A stretch of 64,000 bases of DNA from Perognathus longimembris pacificus (lineage: Eukaryota > Chordata > Mammalia > Rodentia > Heteromyidae). Location of the stretch: positions 74,667,800-74,731,799 of the forward strand of contig NC_063164.1 of assembly GCF_023159225.1 (NCBI RefSeq). Direction: 5' to 3'. Both the position numbers and the translations under genes were made by a program. Below, piece after piece: positions 1-11,670 of this stretch; the first letter of the stretch is position 1; each line of letters opens with the position of its first letter. Under the pieces are notes generated by a model. The model did not search any database, was not told the origin of the DNA, and saw only the letters and a list, made by a program, of their open reading frames with translations.

Positions 1-309
1 ATGTTTATTTTTATTTTTTTACAAAGTTTATGCATGGTATTACTGGTGACATCAACCTGCTGAACCAGAGACTTTCTTGTGCCAAAAGACAGTTTTGGTG
101 CATGATGTAGGAGCTTGTAATTAAACCACTTGGTTTAAGACTGAGTTGATATCATTTCAGTCTGTCTTTTTTGACACATGCAAATAACCTTTTTTTCTTA
201 TCTCACCATGAATGAAGTGTCATGGAAGTAAGGTCACTTGACTTTTGAACTGCTAGTTCAAGTTTTTTTTTTCCCTTGATAAAACAATGCTCTCAATCTT
301 GTTGTCAGC

Positions 310-475
310 AAACGGAAGCTATTGATTCTTTTCAGTTAATTTTATACCCTGCTACTTTGCTGAATTTTTGGATGGAGTTTAGTAGCTTAGGGGAGGAGAT
401 ATAAGGGCTATTTAAATACAGGATCATATCACCTGAAAAAAAGACATAGTTTTACTTCTTCCTTTCCCTACTTGG
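310..475 (-). mobile_element. L1 ORF2 fragment (antisense)
   Basis: The plus strand reads CCTGCTACTTTGCTGAATTT, the antisense of the reverse-transcriptase region of L1 ORF2. The same stretch occurs in the long minus-strand L1 near 30530-30620, in the same order and orientation. It is a short piece with no open frame. The flanks, including 1-309, are too diverged for me to assign. Confidence 0.6.
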
Positions 476-1258
476 ACAAGTTAGTGGGGAGCAAGTTGGT
501 GAAGATTAGAAGAATTAATGAGGAAAATGAGTACAATGCCTCCATTCTACTTATTGTATAATACATAGTATATTCCACAGAACTGAGAAAAATAAGGGAA
601 GAGATAGGTGAAAGGGATGACACAGATCATGATGCATTTTATATGTGGATTATTTTATAAATACCAAAGCATTCAATACATAAACTAAAAAGAGAAAAGT
701 CAGTAAAAGAAAAGGGTGGACAAGAAAGTTAAACGGGGTGAAATTAATAAATAGACATCATATTCATAAACTGCTTTGTAGACTATCAACTCCTTTGTTA
801 AAAAAAAGAAAATGTAAAAGTGTATTATTTATAAAACAACAACAAAAAAACAATTTTGTCAAATAAGTCATCACTTCCATGCATGGTTTTCCATGACAGT
901 ATTTTTCTCTCACATTTCAAATTCTGTGGTTTTCCTGTGATTGGCTATGTCCATTATGTGCCATAAACCACGAAGAAAAATAAATTTAAATATTCTGTGG
1001 GATGTTTTTTTGTTGTTCTATGTCTTGTGCTAAGTGAGAAACATGATCTGAGACAATTCTCTAAAACAAATACTTTGGGACATGTTTACATTATTTAGTG
1101 CTAACAACTACATGGCAGCACTCTTTCTCAAACTCTTTACCTACAGGAAGCCTTTGTTTCTCTCCAATTAACTTGCTCACCACATAATTTTTGTAAATAG
1201 TATCATTTCTGTCATAATAAGGCCTAGTGAAAATAGCTGTATTTGATTCTAAACTATA
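476..1258. other. Unique AT-rich DNA, nothing recognised
   Basis: I see no long open frame, SINE or LTR here. The sequence is AT-rich with short A and T runs only. Confidence 0.5.
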
Positions 1259-1259
1259 A

Positions 1260-1850
1260 TAAAAAGCATATTAGTGGATGTGAGCCAGCCTGAAAGAAAC
1301 TTAGAAGCCATGTTTTCCCCCACTGGTAAGAATTAGTAAATATCTTGGAGAGTCCTAGCAGAGGATCACAAGAACTCAATACTTATGTACATAATATGAT
1401 GCTAAGCAAAATGAACTCCAATATATAAAAACAAGAGATTGCTTCATTGTTTTTATTTTTAATACACTAAATGATTTTTTCTTTTTTTTCTTTCCTATGG
1501 GTTATCCCCTATTGTCACTGTGTTTGATTTCAGTACCCTAGGTATTTGGGCATTGTCCATACATTTATCCATACATTTGTCCATACATTGTCCATACATT
1601 TAGGGAAGGGAAGAGGAACATCAAAATGGTGACACAAAGGATAAAGGGTAAACCAATGCAACAGTGATGCTCATAAAACAATATGTTGGAAATTAACTGT
1701 ACAATTCATGGAGGGTGGAAACATGGGAGAAAAATGCAGAGGGGGTAAGGGGTAACAAGTATGACAAGAAATGTTCTCACTACTTTATGTATGTAACTGT
1801 AATCTCTCTGTACATCACCTTGACAATAAAATTAAATTTGAAAATATGTA
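1260..1850 (+). mobile_element. L1 3' end (end of ORF2 plus 3'UTR), 5'-truncated
   Basis: The order of landmarks matches the other L1 3' ends in this window: an ORF2-end segment with CACTGGTAAGAATTAGTA, then GAGGATCACAAGAACTCAAT, then GATGCTAAGCAAAATGAACT, then the purine-rich segment after 1600. It ends with CATCACCTTGACAATAAAA, which contains AATAAA, near 1815-1835. It is a processed L1 tail with no coding capacity. Confidence 0.75.
1556..1604. repeat. Short tandem repeat of a TCCATACATT unit
   Basis: About four imperfect copies of a 10-14 bp unit, (TG)TCCATACATT(TA), lie within the L1 3'UTR between the CAGTACC segment and the AGGGAAGGG segment. The other L1 copies have one copy or none at this point, so this is probably a local expansion after insertion. 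Confidence 0.7.
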
Positions 1851-2029
1851 ATTGTATTTTTATGTTTATGTATTTTTATATTTAATTATATGTAATTGAA
1901 AATATGTAATTGATTTTATATAGTTGTGTTTGTAAACATTTGTAAATCTTTCTTAGATCAACACTCTGCATCACCTCAACTTGGTAGTCACCATTTAGGT
2001 GGAGCCACACTTCCTAGGTTTTAATAGTT

Positions 2030-2495
2030 ATTATATATACATATATAATATATATAATACATATAATATATAACATATATTTAATATAATATATATTTAT
2101 ATATTATATATATAAACATATAATATATATATAAATATATATAACATATAAATATATATTATATATAATATAATATATAATATAATATATAATTAATATA
2201 TTATAATATATAATAAATATATATTATATTATATATAATATATAATATAGTATATAATAATATATAGAATATAATATATATTAAATATATATTATAAATA
2301 TATATTATATTATAATATTATGTTTGTTATATAATATTATAATATTATATTATAATATAATATATAAATATATATTATAAATATATGTTATATATTATAT
2401 AATATATTTATATATTATATATAATTAATATATATTATAATATTTATAATATAATATATAATATATAATATCAATATATATAATATAATATCAGT
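2030..2495. repeat. AT-rich low-complexity tract (TA/TATAA)n
   Basis: About 460 bp consists almost only of A and T, in TATA, TATAAT and AATATA units, with many self-complementary segments. G or C is nearly absent between 2045 and 2470. It could extrude cruciforms and is a likely fragile, length-variable site. Confidence 0.95.
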
Positions 2496-3495
2496 GATAA
2501 AATTATTTTGCTTTGATCACTGTTCTACTCCTACAACTTCTGTTTGGAAGCTATCCGATATTGGGATCATTGACTTTTGAGGTTTTATCTGTGTGTTGTA
2601 ACTTCCTTAATTCTCACATGGGATTTAGATTTTGTAAAGTTGTTGATTGTGGAATAAAGTATAGATTAAACTTTTGTCTGTGTTTCCAATAGGAATGGTA
2701 ACATTATCATCCATCATTGTGGGGGGGGCAGTTTTTAAGGTCACTAAAATTCATTTCACAGTCCTATCTCGTCACAACCAGTTTCAACATAATGAGTTTT
2801 TACAGTTTGTATAATCCTATCCTGCCTGGTACTGACTGTCCTCTGAGTCACCATAAAACAGGCAGGCAAGCTACAGGCAGCCAACGAGAGGCCTATCCAT
2901 CCTTGTACTTGTATGTGCCCTATATATCTTATACTGTATTGGATATTCCTTAGTGTTTGCACAAAATTTATGCTTTTATTATGGTTTGCTGATTTATTTT
3001 CCTATGAATGAAGCTCATAGATTGACTAAATCTTAAGTCTTGCCTGCATTTGCCTATGCAGTGCTAGAAGAAATGACTTCACAAACTCTGTACGGCCAGC
3101 AGGCTAGATGGTTCCACCTTTGATTTAGAAAATGACATTTTCATAAATTTTTCTGACATCTAGGGAAAACTTATAATTCAATAATAAAAGATTCAATTTT
3201 GTTCAACCTAAATGCACAATTTCTCCCTCCCAGTGCGGCAGTATCTTATTCTCAACCCTTTCTATAATTCCCACTTATCTTTCTAGTTCTACTAACAGCA
3301 CAATATTTTGAACCTCTCAATTTGGGGATGTAACTCTACTCTGTTCTGTATTTAGGATTGTTCAGACCTTCAGTTATGCTGAGAATTATACTACTGTCTC
3401 AGAGTCTTTTAACGGAGCAAAATAAGAAGCTCTGTCAATGACCTTTGTACTCTGGCCATGGCTTGCTGGATCAGGTGTAGATAGTCTACTCAATC
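2496..3495. other. Unique sequence, no gene seen
   Basis: Mixed-complexity sequence with short overlapping open frames on both strands, none resembling a known protein. A run of eight G lies near 2720. I recognise no repeat family. Confidence 0.5.
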
Positions 3496-3509
3496 AAAAG
3501 CAATACTGA

Positions 3510-3709
3510 GGGCTGGGGATATAGCCTAGTGGCAAGAGTGCCTGCCTCGGATACACGAGGCCCTAGGTTCGATTCCCCAGCACCACATATACAGAAAACG
3601 GCCAGAAGCGGCGCTGTGGCTCAAGTGGCGGAGTGCTAGCCTTGAGCGGGAAGAAGCCAGGGACAGTGCTCAGGCCCTGAGTCCAAGGCCCAGGACTGGC
3701 CAAAAAAAA
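3510..3709 (+). mobile_element. IDL-Geo SINE, full length, young
   Basis: The left half is tRNA-Ala/ID-like, with an A box around TAGCCTAGTGGC and a B box GGTTCGATTCC (Pol III promoter elements). It is joined to the Geo right half (GCTGTGGCTCAAGTGGCGG) and an A tail. A 14-bp target-site duplication, AAAAGCAATACTGA, lies at 3496-3509 and again at 3710-3723. CpGs are retained in several places (for example GAAGCGGCGCTG), consistent with a recent insertion. Confidence 0.95.
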
Positions 3710-3723
3710 AAAAGCAATACTGA

Positions 3724-6700
3724 CATAGTTTGAATAGATTGTGAATTGACATAGGTGACAACTGGAGAATGGGACATCACTTGAAATTAGTTCCAATAAT
3801 TTCTTGAGGAAAATTATTCTTTTCCCAGATGTGTAAGTGGAACTTTAAAAAAGAATAAGACAGCCCAGTTAAACATAAGAACAAAACAAAAAAGTAACAA
3901 GTAAATGTGAAAATATGCAGTCCTAGAAAGCCACAAGGGTTGAGTTTAATTCCCAATTTTCTAGTCAGTGATTTTGGTCTCCATGGAAACACAGATATGT
4001 TCTTGGTCTTGGACTTCCAGAACTGCTTTTGGAACTTTAAGCTTAAAATTCCAACTTAGTTGACTGAGCTGGTTTCCTTTCAAAGAAAGTACTATTCCTC
4101 ACATGGACTGAAAACATTAAGCAAAAAGTCACTCATATTTCTCTTGGTTATACATATTTTCCATGATTACTGCTACCACTACACTCCCAATAATTTCTTC
4201 CATTCATGAAGCATTCTTTCAGAATTATGTGTCCCTATGAGATGCTATCTATACTTCTGACAGTGGAGCCCCTTATCTCTTAAAGTTCAAATTTACTAAA
4301 AAAATACACATATACTTATATGTATCAAGCAAATCTTTTAAAATTATATAATAATGGCAATAATGTTTCCAAAGATAAGGAGCTTTTTTATATTTCTATG
4401 AAGTATACTGGTGTATGATGAAAGTCAAGAAAGTTCTCCTTGAAAAAATATGACTGAAGTTATGAGTGAAGAGTAGGTATGAATTTGTGTAGAAATTTAG
4501 AAATAAATGTTTTTAAAAAGGAGGAAATATTCATACAAAACTCCCCAAGTCACATAGCAAATCATTTGTTCCAAGGACACAGATGTGCAGGATCTCAAAA
4601 AAAGAGTAAAACCAGATGCTTGGACCAGAATGCAAGGGGAGTTCTGGATCAAAATCAGTACTAGAGGCCTGAGCCCGCTGAGTTCCTGGGATTTCTCCTT
4701 TGGACCACAATTATTCCCAGTCAGTCTCTCAATACTTGCAATGTTTCAGTGTCTGCTATTCATTCCATTCTAATTTTCCTCATTCTCCTGTCAATCAAAT
4801 GTTTTGAGTATGTGTGTGCCTGTGAGTGAGCATGTGTTTTCTCTTTGGCCTTATAGCCACATGGGCTGATATTTTTTGTTTGTTTGTTTGTTTTTGTTTT
4901 TGCTGCTTCGTAAATTCTGATTCTATATGCACCAGCCACTCAAGAGTCTCTGTTATGAATTTTTCACATTTAATACTCATGGAATTCTCCATTATACCAT
5001 AATATATATTTCACAAGAAGATAAGCTAATTGATCCAGTCACGTGAACATGTGGAGCATTCTTGTTTTGATAAACCAGGGCTAGAAGCTTTATTCCAGTC
5101 ACAAATACCTCTGTTTTGTTTTGTTTGTTTTGTTTTATTTTAGTTTATATTCTCCTAAAGGAGCTTACCATATATTTTAGCAATTTCTTGTTATTTAGTG
5201 TTAGGCTAGTTTAAAAACTTTACAGGCATATCCATTTCCCTAGGGGTTCTAAGCCAAGAGATACAAGCTCATAATTCTACAAAGGTTCAGCAAATGATAG
5301 AAATAGAAGAGTCCTCCTGGAACTTTTAGCAAATTATGGAATTTTGTTAAATCAGAAATGGAATATTATATCTAAAAGGGCCCATCATTGTACAGAATAA
5401 TTGTCCATAATACACATATTCAAATGTGTGTTGAGGACCTATCTTTTCAAGAGAACCTCAAAAATGTAGATTTTTATGAAAATATCTATGATTCACACAT
5501 TGATAATTTATTGAAAACTAAAATACATTACTCTTTATAGTTGGTAAAATGTTTAATACAGTGCCTCTTAAAGGTAGAAATTCATTCATTTTGTAGTGCT
5601 GGGAGTTGATGTCTAGGCCCTAGAATATGAGAAGTAAATGTGTTATGGAGATACATCCTCTCCCCTTGCATTTTGTGACTTAAATCTCTTAATCTTAACC
5701 CATCCAGACATCAGTGGCCTATGCACATTGCATTGAGAAAAATTAAGCAAAACAATTTGAGTCTCATGTCTATATTTTACCCTCTAATATAAAATAGAAA
5801 GCATCCACGGGAATTGATATGTATAAAAAATCATGAGTTCATAGTTTAACAGGTAGTTATAATCTAAAGATAATTGTGATAACTAAAGTATCTGAGAATT
5901 TGCACAATTTGAGGGATGCTGTTGAACTCAAATTTTTGTGTAGAGTCTAAGTTCCTGTTCAATTCATTGGTGCTTAATTACTCAAAGTGCACCATTTTAT
6001 GAGGAATGGTAATACATTTCATATGATGCTCTTCTTGGTACTCACATATATATTGTTCAGGACAACTTTTTATTACTGCATGTATTTATTCCAGAAACAA
6101 AAACTAATGTCATATAAACACATTTTAAAAAATGATTTTAAATATGGAATCTAATCTTAGCTTGTTATTAAAATTAGGATTGTGAAAGACTGAGAAAATC
6201 CTTGTCCTAAGTGCTTAGGACTGTCAGGACAAATTTCATTTTTATCATTTCTGTTTTTGAAATACCGCACAAAAGTCTAAGTGTACAACATGTAGACTAA
6301 AATCTAAAAGTTGTAATTTAGGCAGTGAAGGCTTTCCTTTTACCATGGAATATACTAAAATAGCAAAAAAATAAGGGCCAGACAATAGCAAAATACTGAT
6401 TTTGTGGCAATTCAACTCAAAATTTAGTGGTATCATCTCTATTCGATAATCATGAAAAATAACCATGAGTAGTAATAAGGAAAGGAGTGATGTTAAGGCC
6501 AGATAGTAGATTAAGAGAAATGCTACAATTTTTATTTTGTGTGACCTTTCAGTTATTATGTAATGTTTTGGAGAGTGATTAAGAATGTTTCTAATATCTA
6601 GGTACATGCAATATAGCAAATGCCATAACATATGAAAAGAAAAAGTGATTAGAATAACCACCAGACTTGATGGCCAATCTCAAAAATGTTAACATTTGTA

Positions 6701-8010
6701 ACATTTGATCATAGTGCTTCTGCCAATAATTGGACAATTATTTACTTTAGTCTTCATAGTCTTGTTTTTCTAAAATATTAGTGTTTGTTCTTATCACCTC
6801 TGGCTATTTTAAATACAATATGAATTTCTTTAAATGCACACTTGAAAATTGTTAGTTCACAGTTGTCACTAAAAGCTATCCTTACTGCTAATTAAAATTT
6901 CCAAGAAATCTTCTTCTATCTTGTCTATGAGACATTCCAGAAGAATCCAAAATTATTCTGTTTTAGAAAACAGAATGCCACTGATTTACTAATGAGCTAC
7001 ACAACCTTCTAGCCCTATTAATACTCGCTGAATATCATTATTTTTTAAAAAAATGTATATGATGTGGTTATAAGAGGGCGAGTCAGAGTTCTTACCTGCC
7101 CAGTTTTGATATCTAGCCTCTAACTTAAAAAAAAAAAAAAAAAGCTCTGGAAGTTATTTATGCAATGTGGTCAGAATGTCAACTGTTAGGTTTCACCCAG
7201 TCATGGTACTTGAGTTTCACTTTCTGTCATGGACTGCATAGGTTGATGGTTGAGGCTGTCCTGAAGCAGAGCTTCTTTCCTTGGTTTGGTCTTCCCATGC
7301 ACAATGTCTGATTCAACTGATGGCAACTAATGAGGTAAGATGCCTATTCATATATAATGGGGAAAATTTTTTTATGATGCTCTGTCAATTGAAGTCAATA
7401 TTTTTCTCATTGAATAAAAAGCATAAAAGAAGGTAATATTTAACTACAAACTACATAGATTGAATAAAATTGCAAATTCATAGGGCAAGAATAAATCTCA
7501 GTAATTATTGTGTCTACCTTCTAAAATAGTGAGGAAACAATTTAATTTTTAACAGAAAATTAGCTTGTTTCATAATGAACAATGACAAACAAGAATTTAA
7601 ATGAATTAAAATTTATTTAAGCATGAAGAAACTTTCACAGTTGTTTGAGATGACAGTGAATACAGTTTTGGGCAGAAAAGTATATTTTTTGAAGTTTAGA
7701 AAACCGCCATTTCAAAATTACACAGATAAAACTCCAGTTGTTGTTCATGTAATAACAATAAAATGAAAGAAAAATATAAATGAAACAGAATTAGGATTCA
7801 TATTATAATCCTCTTTTATCAAACTACTATCAATAGAATTATATTCCCATTGACATCAATTTGAGAAGAAGAGTAACTAATAGCAACAGCTACTTAAACT
7901 GAAAATGAGCTGTAAGTCAAATTACTATAAAAAGAGATTTAAAAAAATATTTTCAAGTTTCTGCTTCATTTTCTAGAAGTTCAGTAGCATTTATATTTGA
8001 AGGGGGGACT
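3724..8010. other. Unique AT-rich DNA with minor simple repeats
   Basis: No gene can be supported. Simple repeats include (TTTG)n at about 4871-4903, another T/G-rich run at about 5112-5146 and an A18 run at about 7126-7143. A 138-codon hydrophobic minus-strand frame at 6245-6661 is treated under the findings. I recognise no repeat family in the rest. Confidence 0.5.
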
Positions 8011-8014
8011 ACCT

Positions 8015-8640
8015 CACCTTTAATTTGGAAATGTAGGCATGGTCAGGAGAATCTATCTCTTGGTGGAAATGAATGATGGAAATTTATGATAAAATTTACT
8101 GGTGAACAGTTATTTCTCACTGGGAACAGAGGAAGAAGGTGGAGTGTCATCAACAAAAATAATAGGTGATAATTATTGTCTTGATAGGCAATAAACTGTA
8201 GAAGGTCCATTAATATTTTCTCATCAACTGGCTCTTTATATATAACAGAATAGGACTAGGAACCTAGCTCTTAGCGGAACTAAATGTTGAAAATCCCATC
8301 AGTGAAAAATATGCCTGATTGGAAATTGGGAAAAAGTGGGCTAAGAAAGCCCCTTGGTAAACAATAATCTAGAGAAGGTCCACAAACATACTGGAATAGG
8401 TGAGGGGCAAAAAGGACCCTCTTTCATTAATGGGTCTTTGGATCCATTGTTCCCAATGGATCTGGAAAACCCCTCTTTGGAGGAACTGAATGATGAAAAT
8501 CCATTGGTACAAAGTAATTTCTTACTAGGAACTGAGGACATGGAAGTCTATAAATGGCCCTGGGTGGGAAATAATCTGGAGATGGTCTATATATGTTTCC
8601 TGGAGCAGGTAAAGAGGCCTCCTTCCCATGCACTGACACC
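8015..8640 (-). repeat. Three degenerate tandem units of about 206-212 bp
   Basis: The plus strand carries the same marker three times: GGAAATGAATGATGG at 8064, GGAACTAAATGTTGA at 8276 and GGAACTGAATGATGA at 8482, spaced 212 and 206 bp. Further matches follow the same spacing: CTCACTGGGAACAGAGG in unit C matches CTTACTAGGAACTGAGG in unit A, and TAATCTAGAGAAGGTCCA in unit B matches TAATCTGGAGATGGTCTA in unit A. On the minus strand the proximal unit (about 8430-8640) translates to the proline-rich tail of Mia2/cTAGE5 (DYFPP, then a segment related to RNVYPPRGFPP). The two distal units are diverged copies of the same segment. Confidence 0.75.
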
Positions 8641-10677
8641 TTAGGTCCACTGGGAACAATACATCTCTGTTAGGAGGGTCAAACCCAGGGCCTGCTGCTT
8701 TGCTTCCAGCAGGTATAAATGCATCAGGATTATTAGAATTAACAAGATCATAATTGTTATCTTTTCTACTGAATTCCATTTTAGAAGACACTAGTGCCTT
8801 CACTTCATCCAGAGAAATCATATTCAAATTTCTGAGATCTTCTAAGCTAGGCAGTTCAACAGAATTAGAATAACGTATATTTTGACATTGTAGAGGAAAT
8901 GCAAGGTCAGAAAATACTGGGCCTGATGGAGCAACCAACATTTCTTGTTCCTGTTTGCACTGATGTGACAGGGACTTGTTACAAGGTGCTCCATGTGGAT
9001 TGATTGGCCTGTCACATCTTGATTCTCCTCTGTTTTTGTTCATCTGATAGCTTAGAGGCTTCTCCAGGCCTCTTAAATCCCCCAGAACTGAGGGCATGAC
9101 TGGATCTTCCAACAAAATTGTGGAATGAAGAGAAGCCTTCCTTTTAGATGGAGGTTGACACATGGCTAAGGGACCCTTAGGAAAATGCAGTCTGCCAAGT
9201 GATGTAAGTAGAACAATCAAGTGTACAGGAATTTTTTTTTCAAAATGTTCATATTCAAACTTAAGTTTAGCTAATTTTTGTCTCTTACATGCATTTAATT
9301 TTCTACAGTGTTGGCAGCTTTTTACAGCAGTCTCAGCACTCACCCATGTGCCTTGTACCTTTTTATCATAGGAAATTACCTCCTTTTGGTAATAGTGATT
9401 GGTTTTCTTGATTTTTGTCTTCAAGCTCTTCTGTTAGCTTTCTATAGGTGTCCATTTCTTCAGATGCATAACTGCTAGTTTTGCTTTCTTGGGAAATTTT
9501 CTCTTCTCTATCTGATAACTTTCCTCAATTATTAATCTCACATACAGTTTCATTCCTTTGTCTTGATATACTTCAGCACGTTTTAAATTCCTCTTCAAGC
9601 ATTGGAATTGCCTTTTCCAAATCTGCAATTATTACCTCCAAAGATGCCATTTCAATCTGTAGATATTTATCATGTTCAGTAATGTTTGCCTTTGTTTTTC
9701 TACTTCAGACAACTGAGTGAAAGTTAGATTTCTTTGCCTTTCTAAGTCTATTGAGGAAGCACCTAATGTAACAGCATACACCAGTTTCTTAGCTCCTTTG
9801 CATGGATTATCTAAATTAGCAAGACATTCTGGATCACTCTTCAATGTAAAGTTATCATTATCTGGCATGTCTTCTAGCAGAACATCCCAATCTTTCATCT
9901 TGATTAAGCTTTCAGTCAGAGACGTTATGTCATTTTCTTCATCATTTAAAATTTGTTCTGCATGAGCTTTGGCACTTTCAATTGCTATCTTCTCTCTATT
10001 AAATTCACTCACTTGTTGTTTCCATACTTCAGCTTCTTTTGATAGCTGTTCCAGGCTTTCTTCAAGTTGGGAATTTTCATTCACAGTGTGTCACTGAGTC
10101 CTTAAGCTGTGCATTATTGGTTGGAGGCATTCTGATGGTGATTTTACTTTTATTTATTTGTAATTTGAGGACTATTGACACATCTTCTAGGTGCTGTGCT
10201 GTTTTTAATAACTCTATCTTAAAGATCTCTTGTTCAAAAGTGTAGATTTCTCTTCTTCTAGAGTCTTTTCTAGAAAGAGAAATTCTTCAAGTTCAGATCT
10301 TGCCAGCATTTCACAGGTTGCCTCCAAAATCTGTACCTCTGTTGAGTCTTTGTCAAAACTAGCGTCCTTTAAGCATGACTTGAAGCTTCCATGCTTTTCT
10401 TGAACAAGGTTATCTTTTCTCAGTAGTTTACATTTTTCTTCAGTCAGTTCAGAAACCATTATGGCAAGCTTTTTTGTCTCTTTTCTGGCAAATCCAACTA
10501 CGAATGAATTGAAAGGTTACCCATAAAAGTAATGGAATGCCCAAAACCAGTTCATATAGAAAAAATATTGGGATTTGGCCCTGATCTCAACTCTTCAAGA
10601 TTTGCCATCACAATCCTGAAGATTTCTTTCAAGATCAGCCCAAGGTACTGCTGAGGGACAGTTTTAGATTCCTCCAT
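8430..10677 (-). pseudogene. Processed pseudogene of Mia2/cTAGE5 (CTAGE-type retrocopy)
   Basis: This is an intronless, decayed copy of the short Mia2/cTAGE5 transcript. The parent is an ER-exit-site membrane protein that helps load large cargo into COPII vesicles. The copy begins at an ATG complementary to 10675-10677, with MEESKTVPQQYLGLILKE matching the expected N-terminus. Next come a frame-disrupted membrane segment, KKLAIMVSELTEEKCKLL (about 10440-10480), CLKDASFDKD, and the coiled-coil part with NENSQLEESLEQLSKEAEVW (about 10020-10084) and LTESLIKMKDWDVLL (about 9890-9930). The proline-rich part follows, with GPGFDPPNRDVLFPVDLR (about 8640-8700). From 10459 to about 8525 most of the homology lies in one frame, broken by stops near 10214, 10092, 9633 and 9435, with local frameshifts near 10085-10213 and about 8600. 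No intron gaps are seen. No target-site duplication or poly(A) was found, so the insertion ends are uncertain. It cannot encode a working protein. Confidence 0.9.
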
Positions 10678-10734
10678 GGTGCTAAGGCTGCTCTGGCTAT
10701 AGCTAGGGCCAGGCTAGGCTGAGCCACAATCATC

Positions 10735-11664
10735 AAACCAGAACAATTAATGTTCCTTCTGGAACTCTAACAGGCACCTCTTCATGACTAGAGCAGACCA
10801 TTGAAGAGATGGAGGAAGGGGAAGAACTGCACTGGATTAAACTATTGTCTTGGGGAAAGAGGAGGCCTCCTACTGCTACACACTCTAGAGTGAGTGGTGG
10901 GGAGAAAGTGGGAGACACTAAGGTTCTGGCTTCCATGGTAGGAGGTAACAGTGTGTTCATGGGCCTCAAGAGATTCTATTGCCTACCAGGATGTAACCTT
11001 GGTACCTTCCTTATGCTTTAAGTCCTGACATAGCATAAATGCCTGCCAGTCTCACACAATCTTCTGAAGCTCCCTTTCTGTAACACCACACTTTGTCTCT
11101 CCCATTTAGTTTTTCCCTACCCTTATAGAATTTATCTTACTGAAACTTTCGAGACTTCATATGTCCTAAAACCTGTGCAGGCACTTTCATAAGTTGAACT
11201 TAAGAACTATTTATTGAGAAATAACAGGTCCCATTAGAGAGTTACATTCAGGTAACTTTCATTCCAGGTTCAGCAATTACTATCTGAATTGTTAAAGTGG
11301 CAATTGTGAATTACTCGAAACCAGCCTTCACTTGAACGTTGGTCACTGTCTACTTTCTGAGGGTTTGCATCAACTTTCATCACACCCCAAGTCACTGAAG
11401 TCTTTAAGGCCAGTTCATGAAGCAGTTCAGGCTAGTGCAAACCATTAGAGAGAATGAGCCCTGTGTTCTCCAAGTGACAACTCAACAGGGACTCTTCACT
11501 AGTGCCTTACCTTGGCCCCTACCTAGAGACCAACAAAGCCCTAGGGACTCCACCAAAAATTTCCTTCCAGGGATGTCTGGATTTAGGGCATCTGTGGGAA
11601 GAAAATGCTCTCTTTACAGGGGACAAGAGTGTGTGGAAATAGACACAGACACATTCCGGGCTAT
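10735..11664. other. Unique DNA, no gene supported
   Basis: Composition is slightly more GC-rich than the flanks. Short open frames on both strands (up to 106 codons at 11417-11737, which runs into the neighbouring LTR) resemble no known protein. It may include the old 5' flank of the retrocopy. Confidence 0.4.
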
Positions 11665-11670
11665 ACTGAT

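Noticed and set aside
3510..3600. tRNA gene
   Set aside because: The A and B boxes belong to the ID-like half of a SINE with a Geo half, A tail and target duplication. The same body recurs many times in the window, and no functional tRNA fold or anticodon arm is kept.
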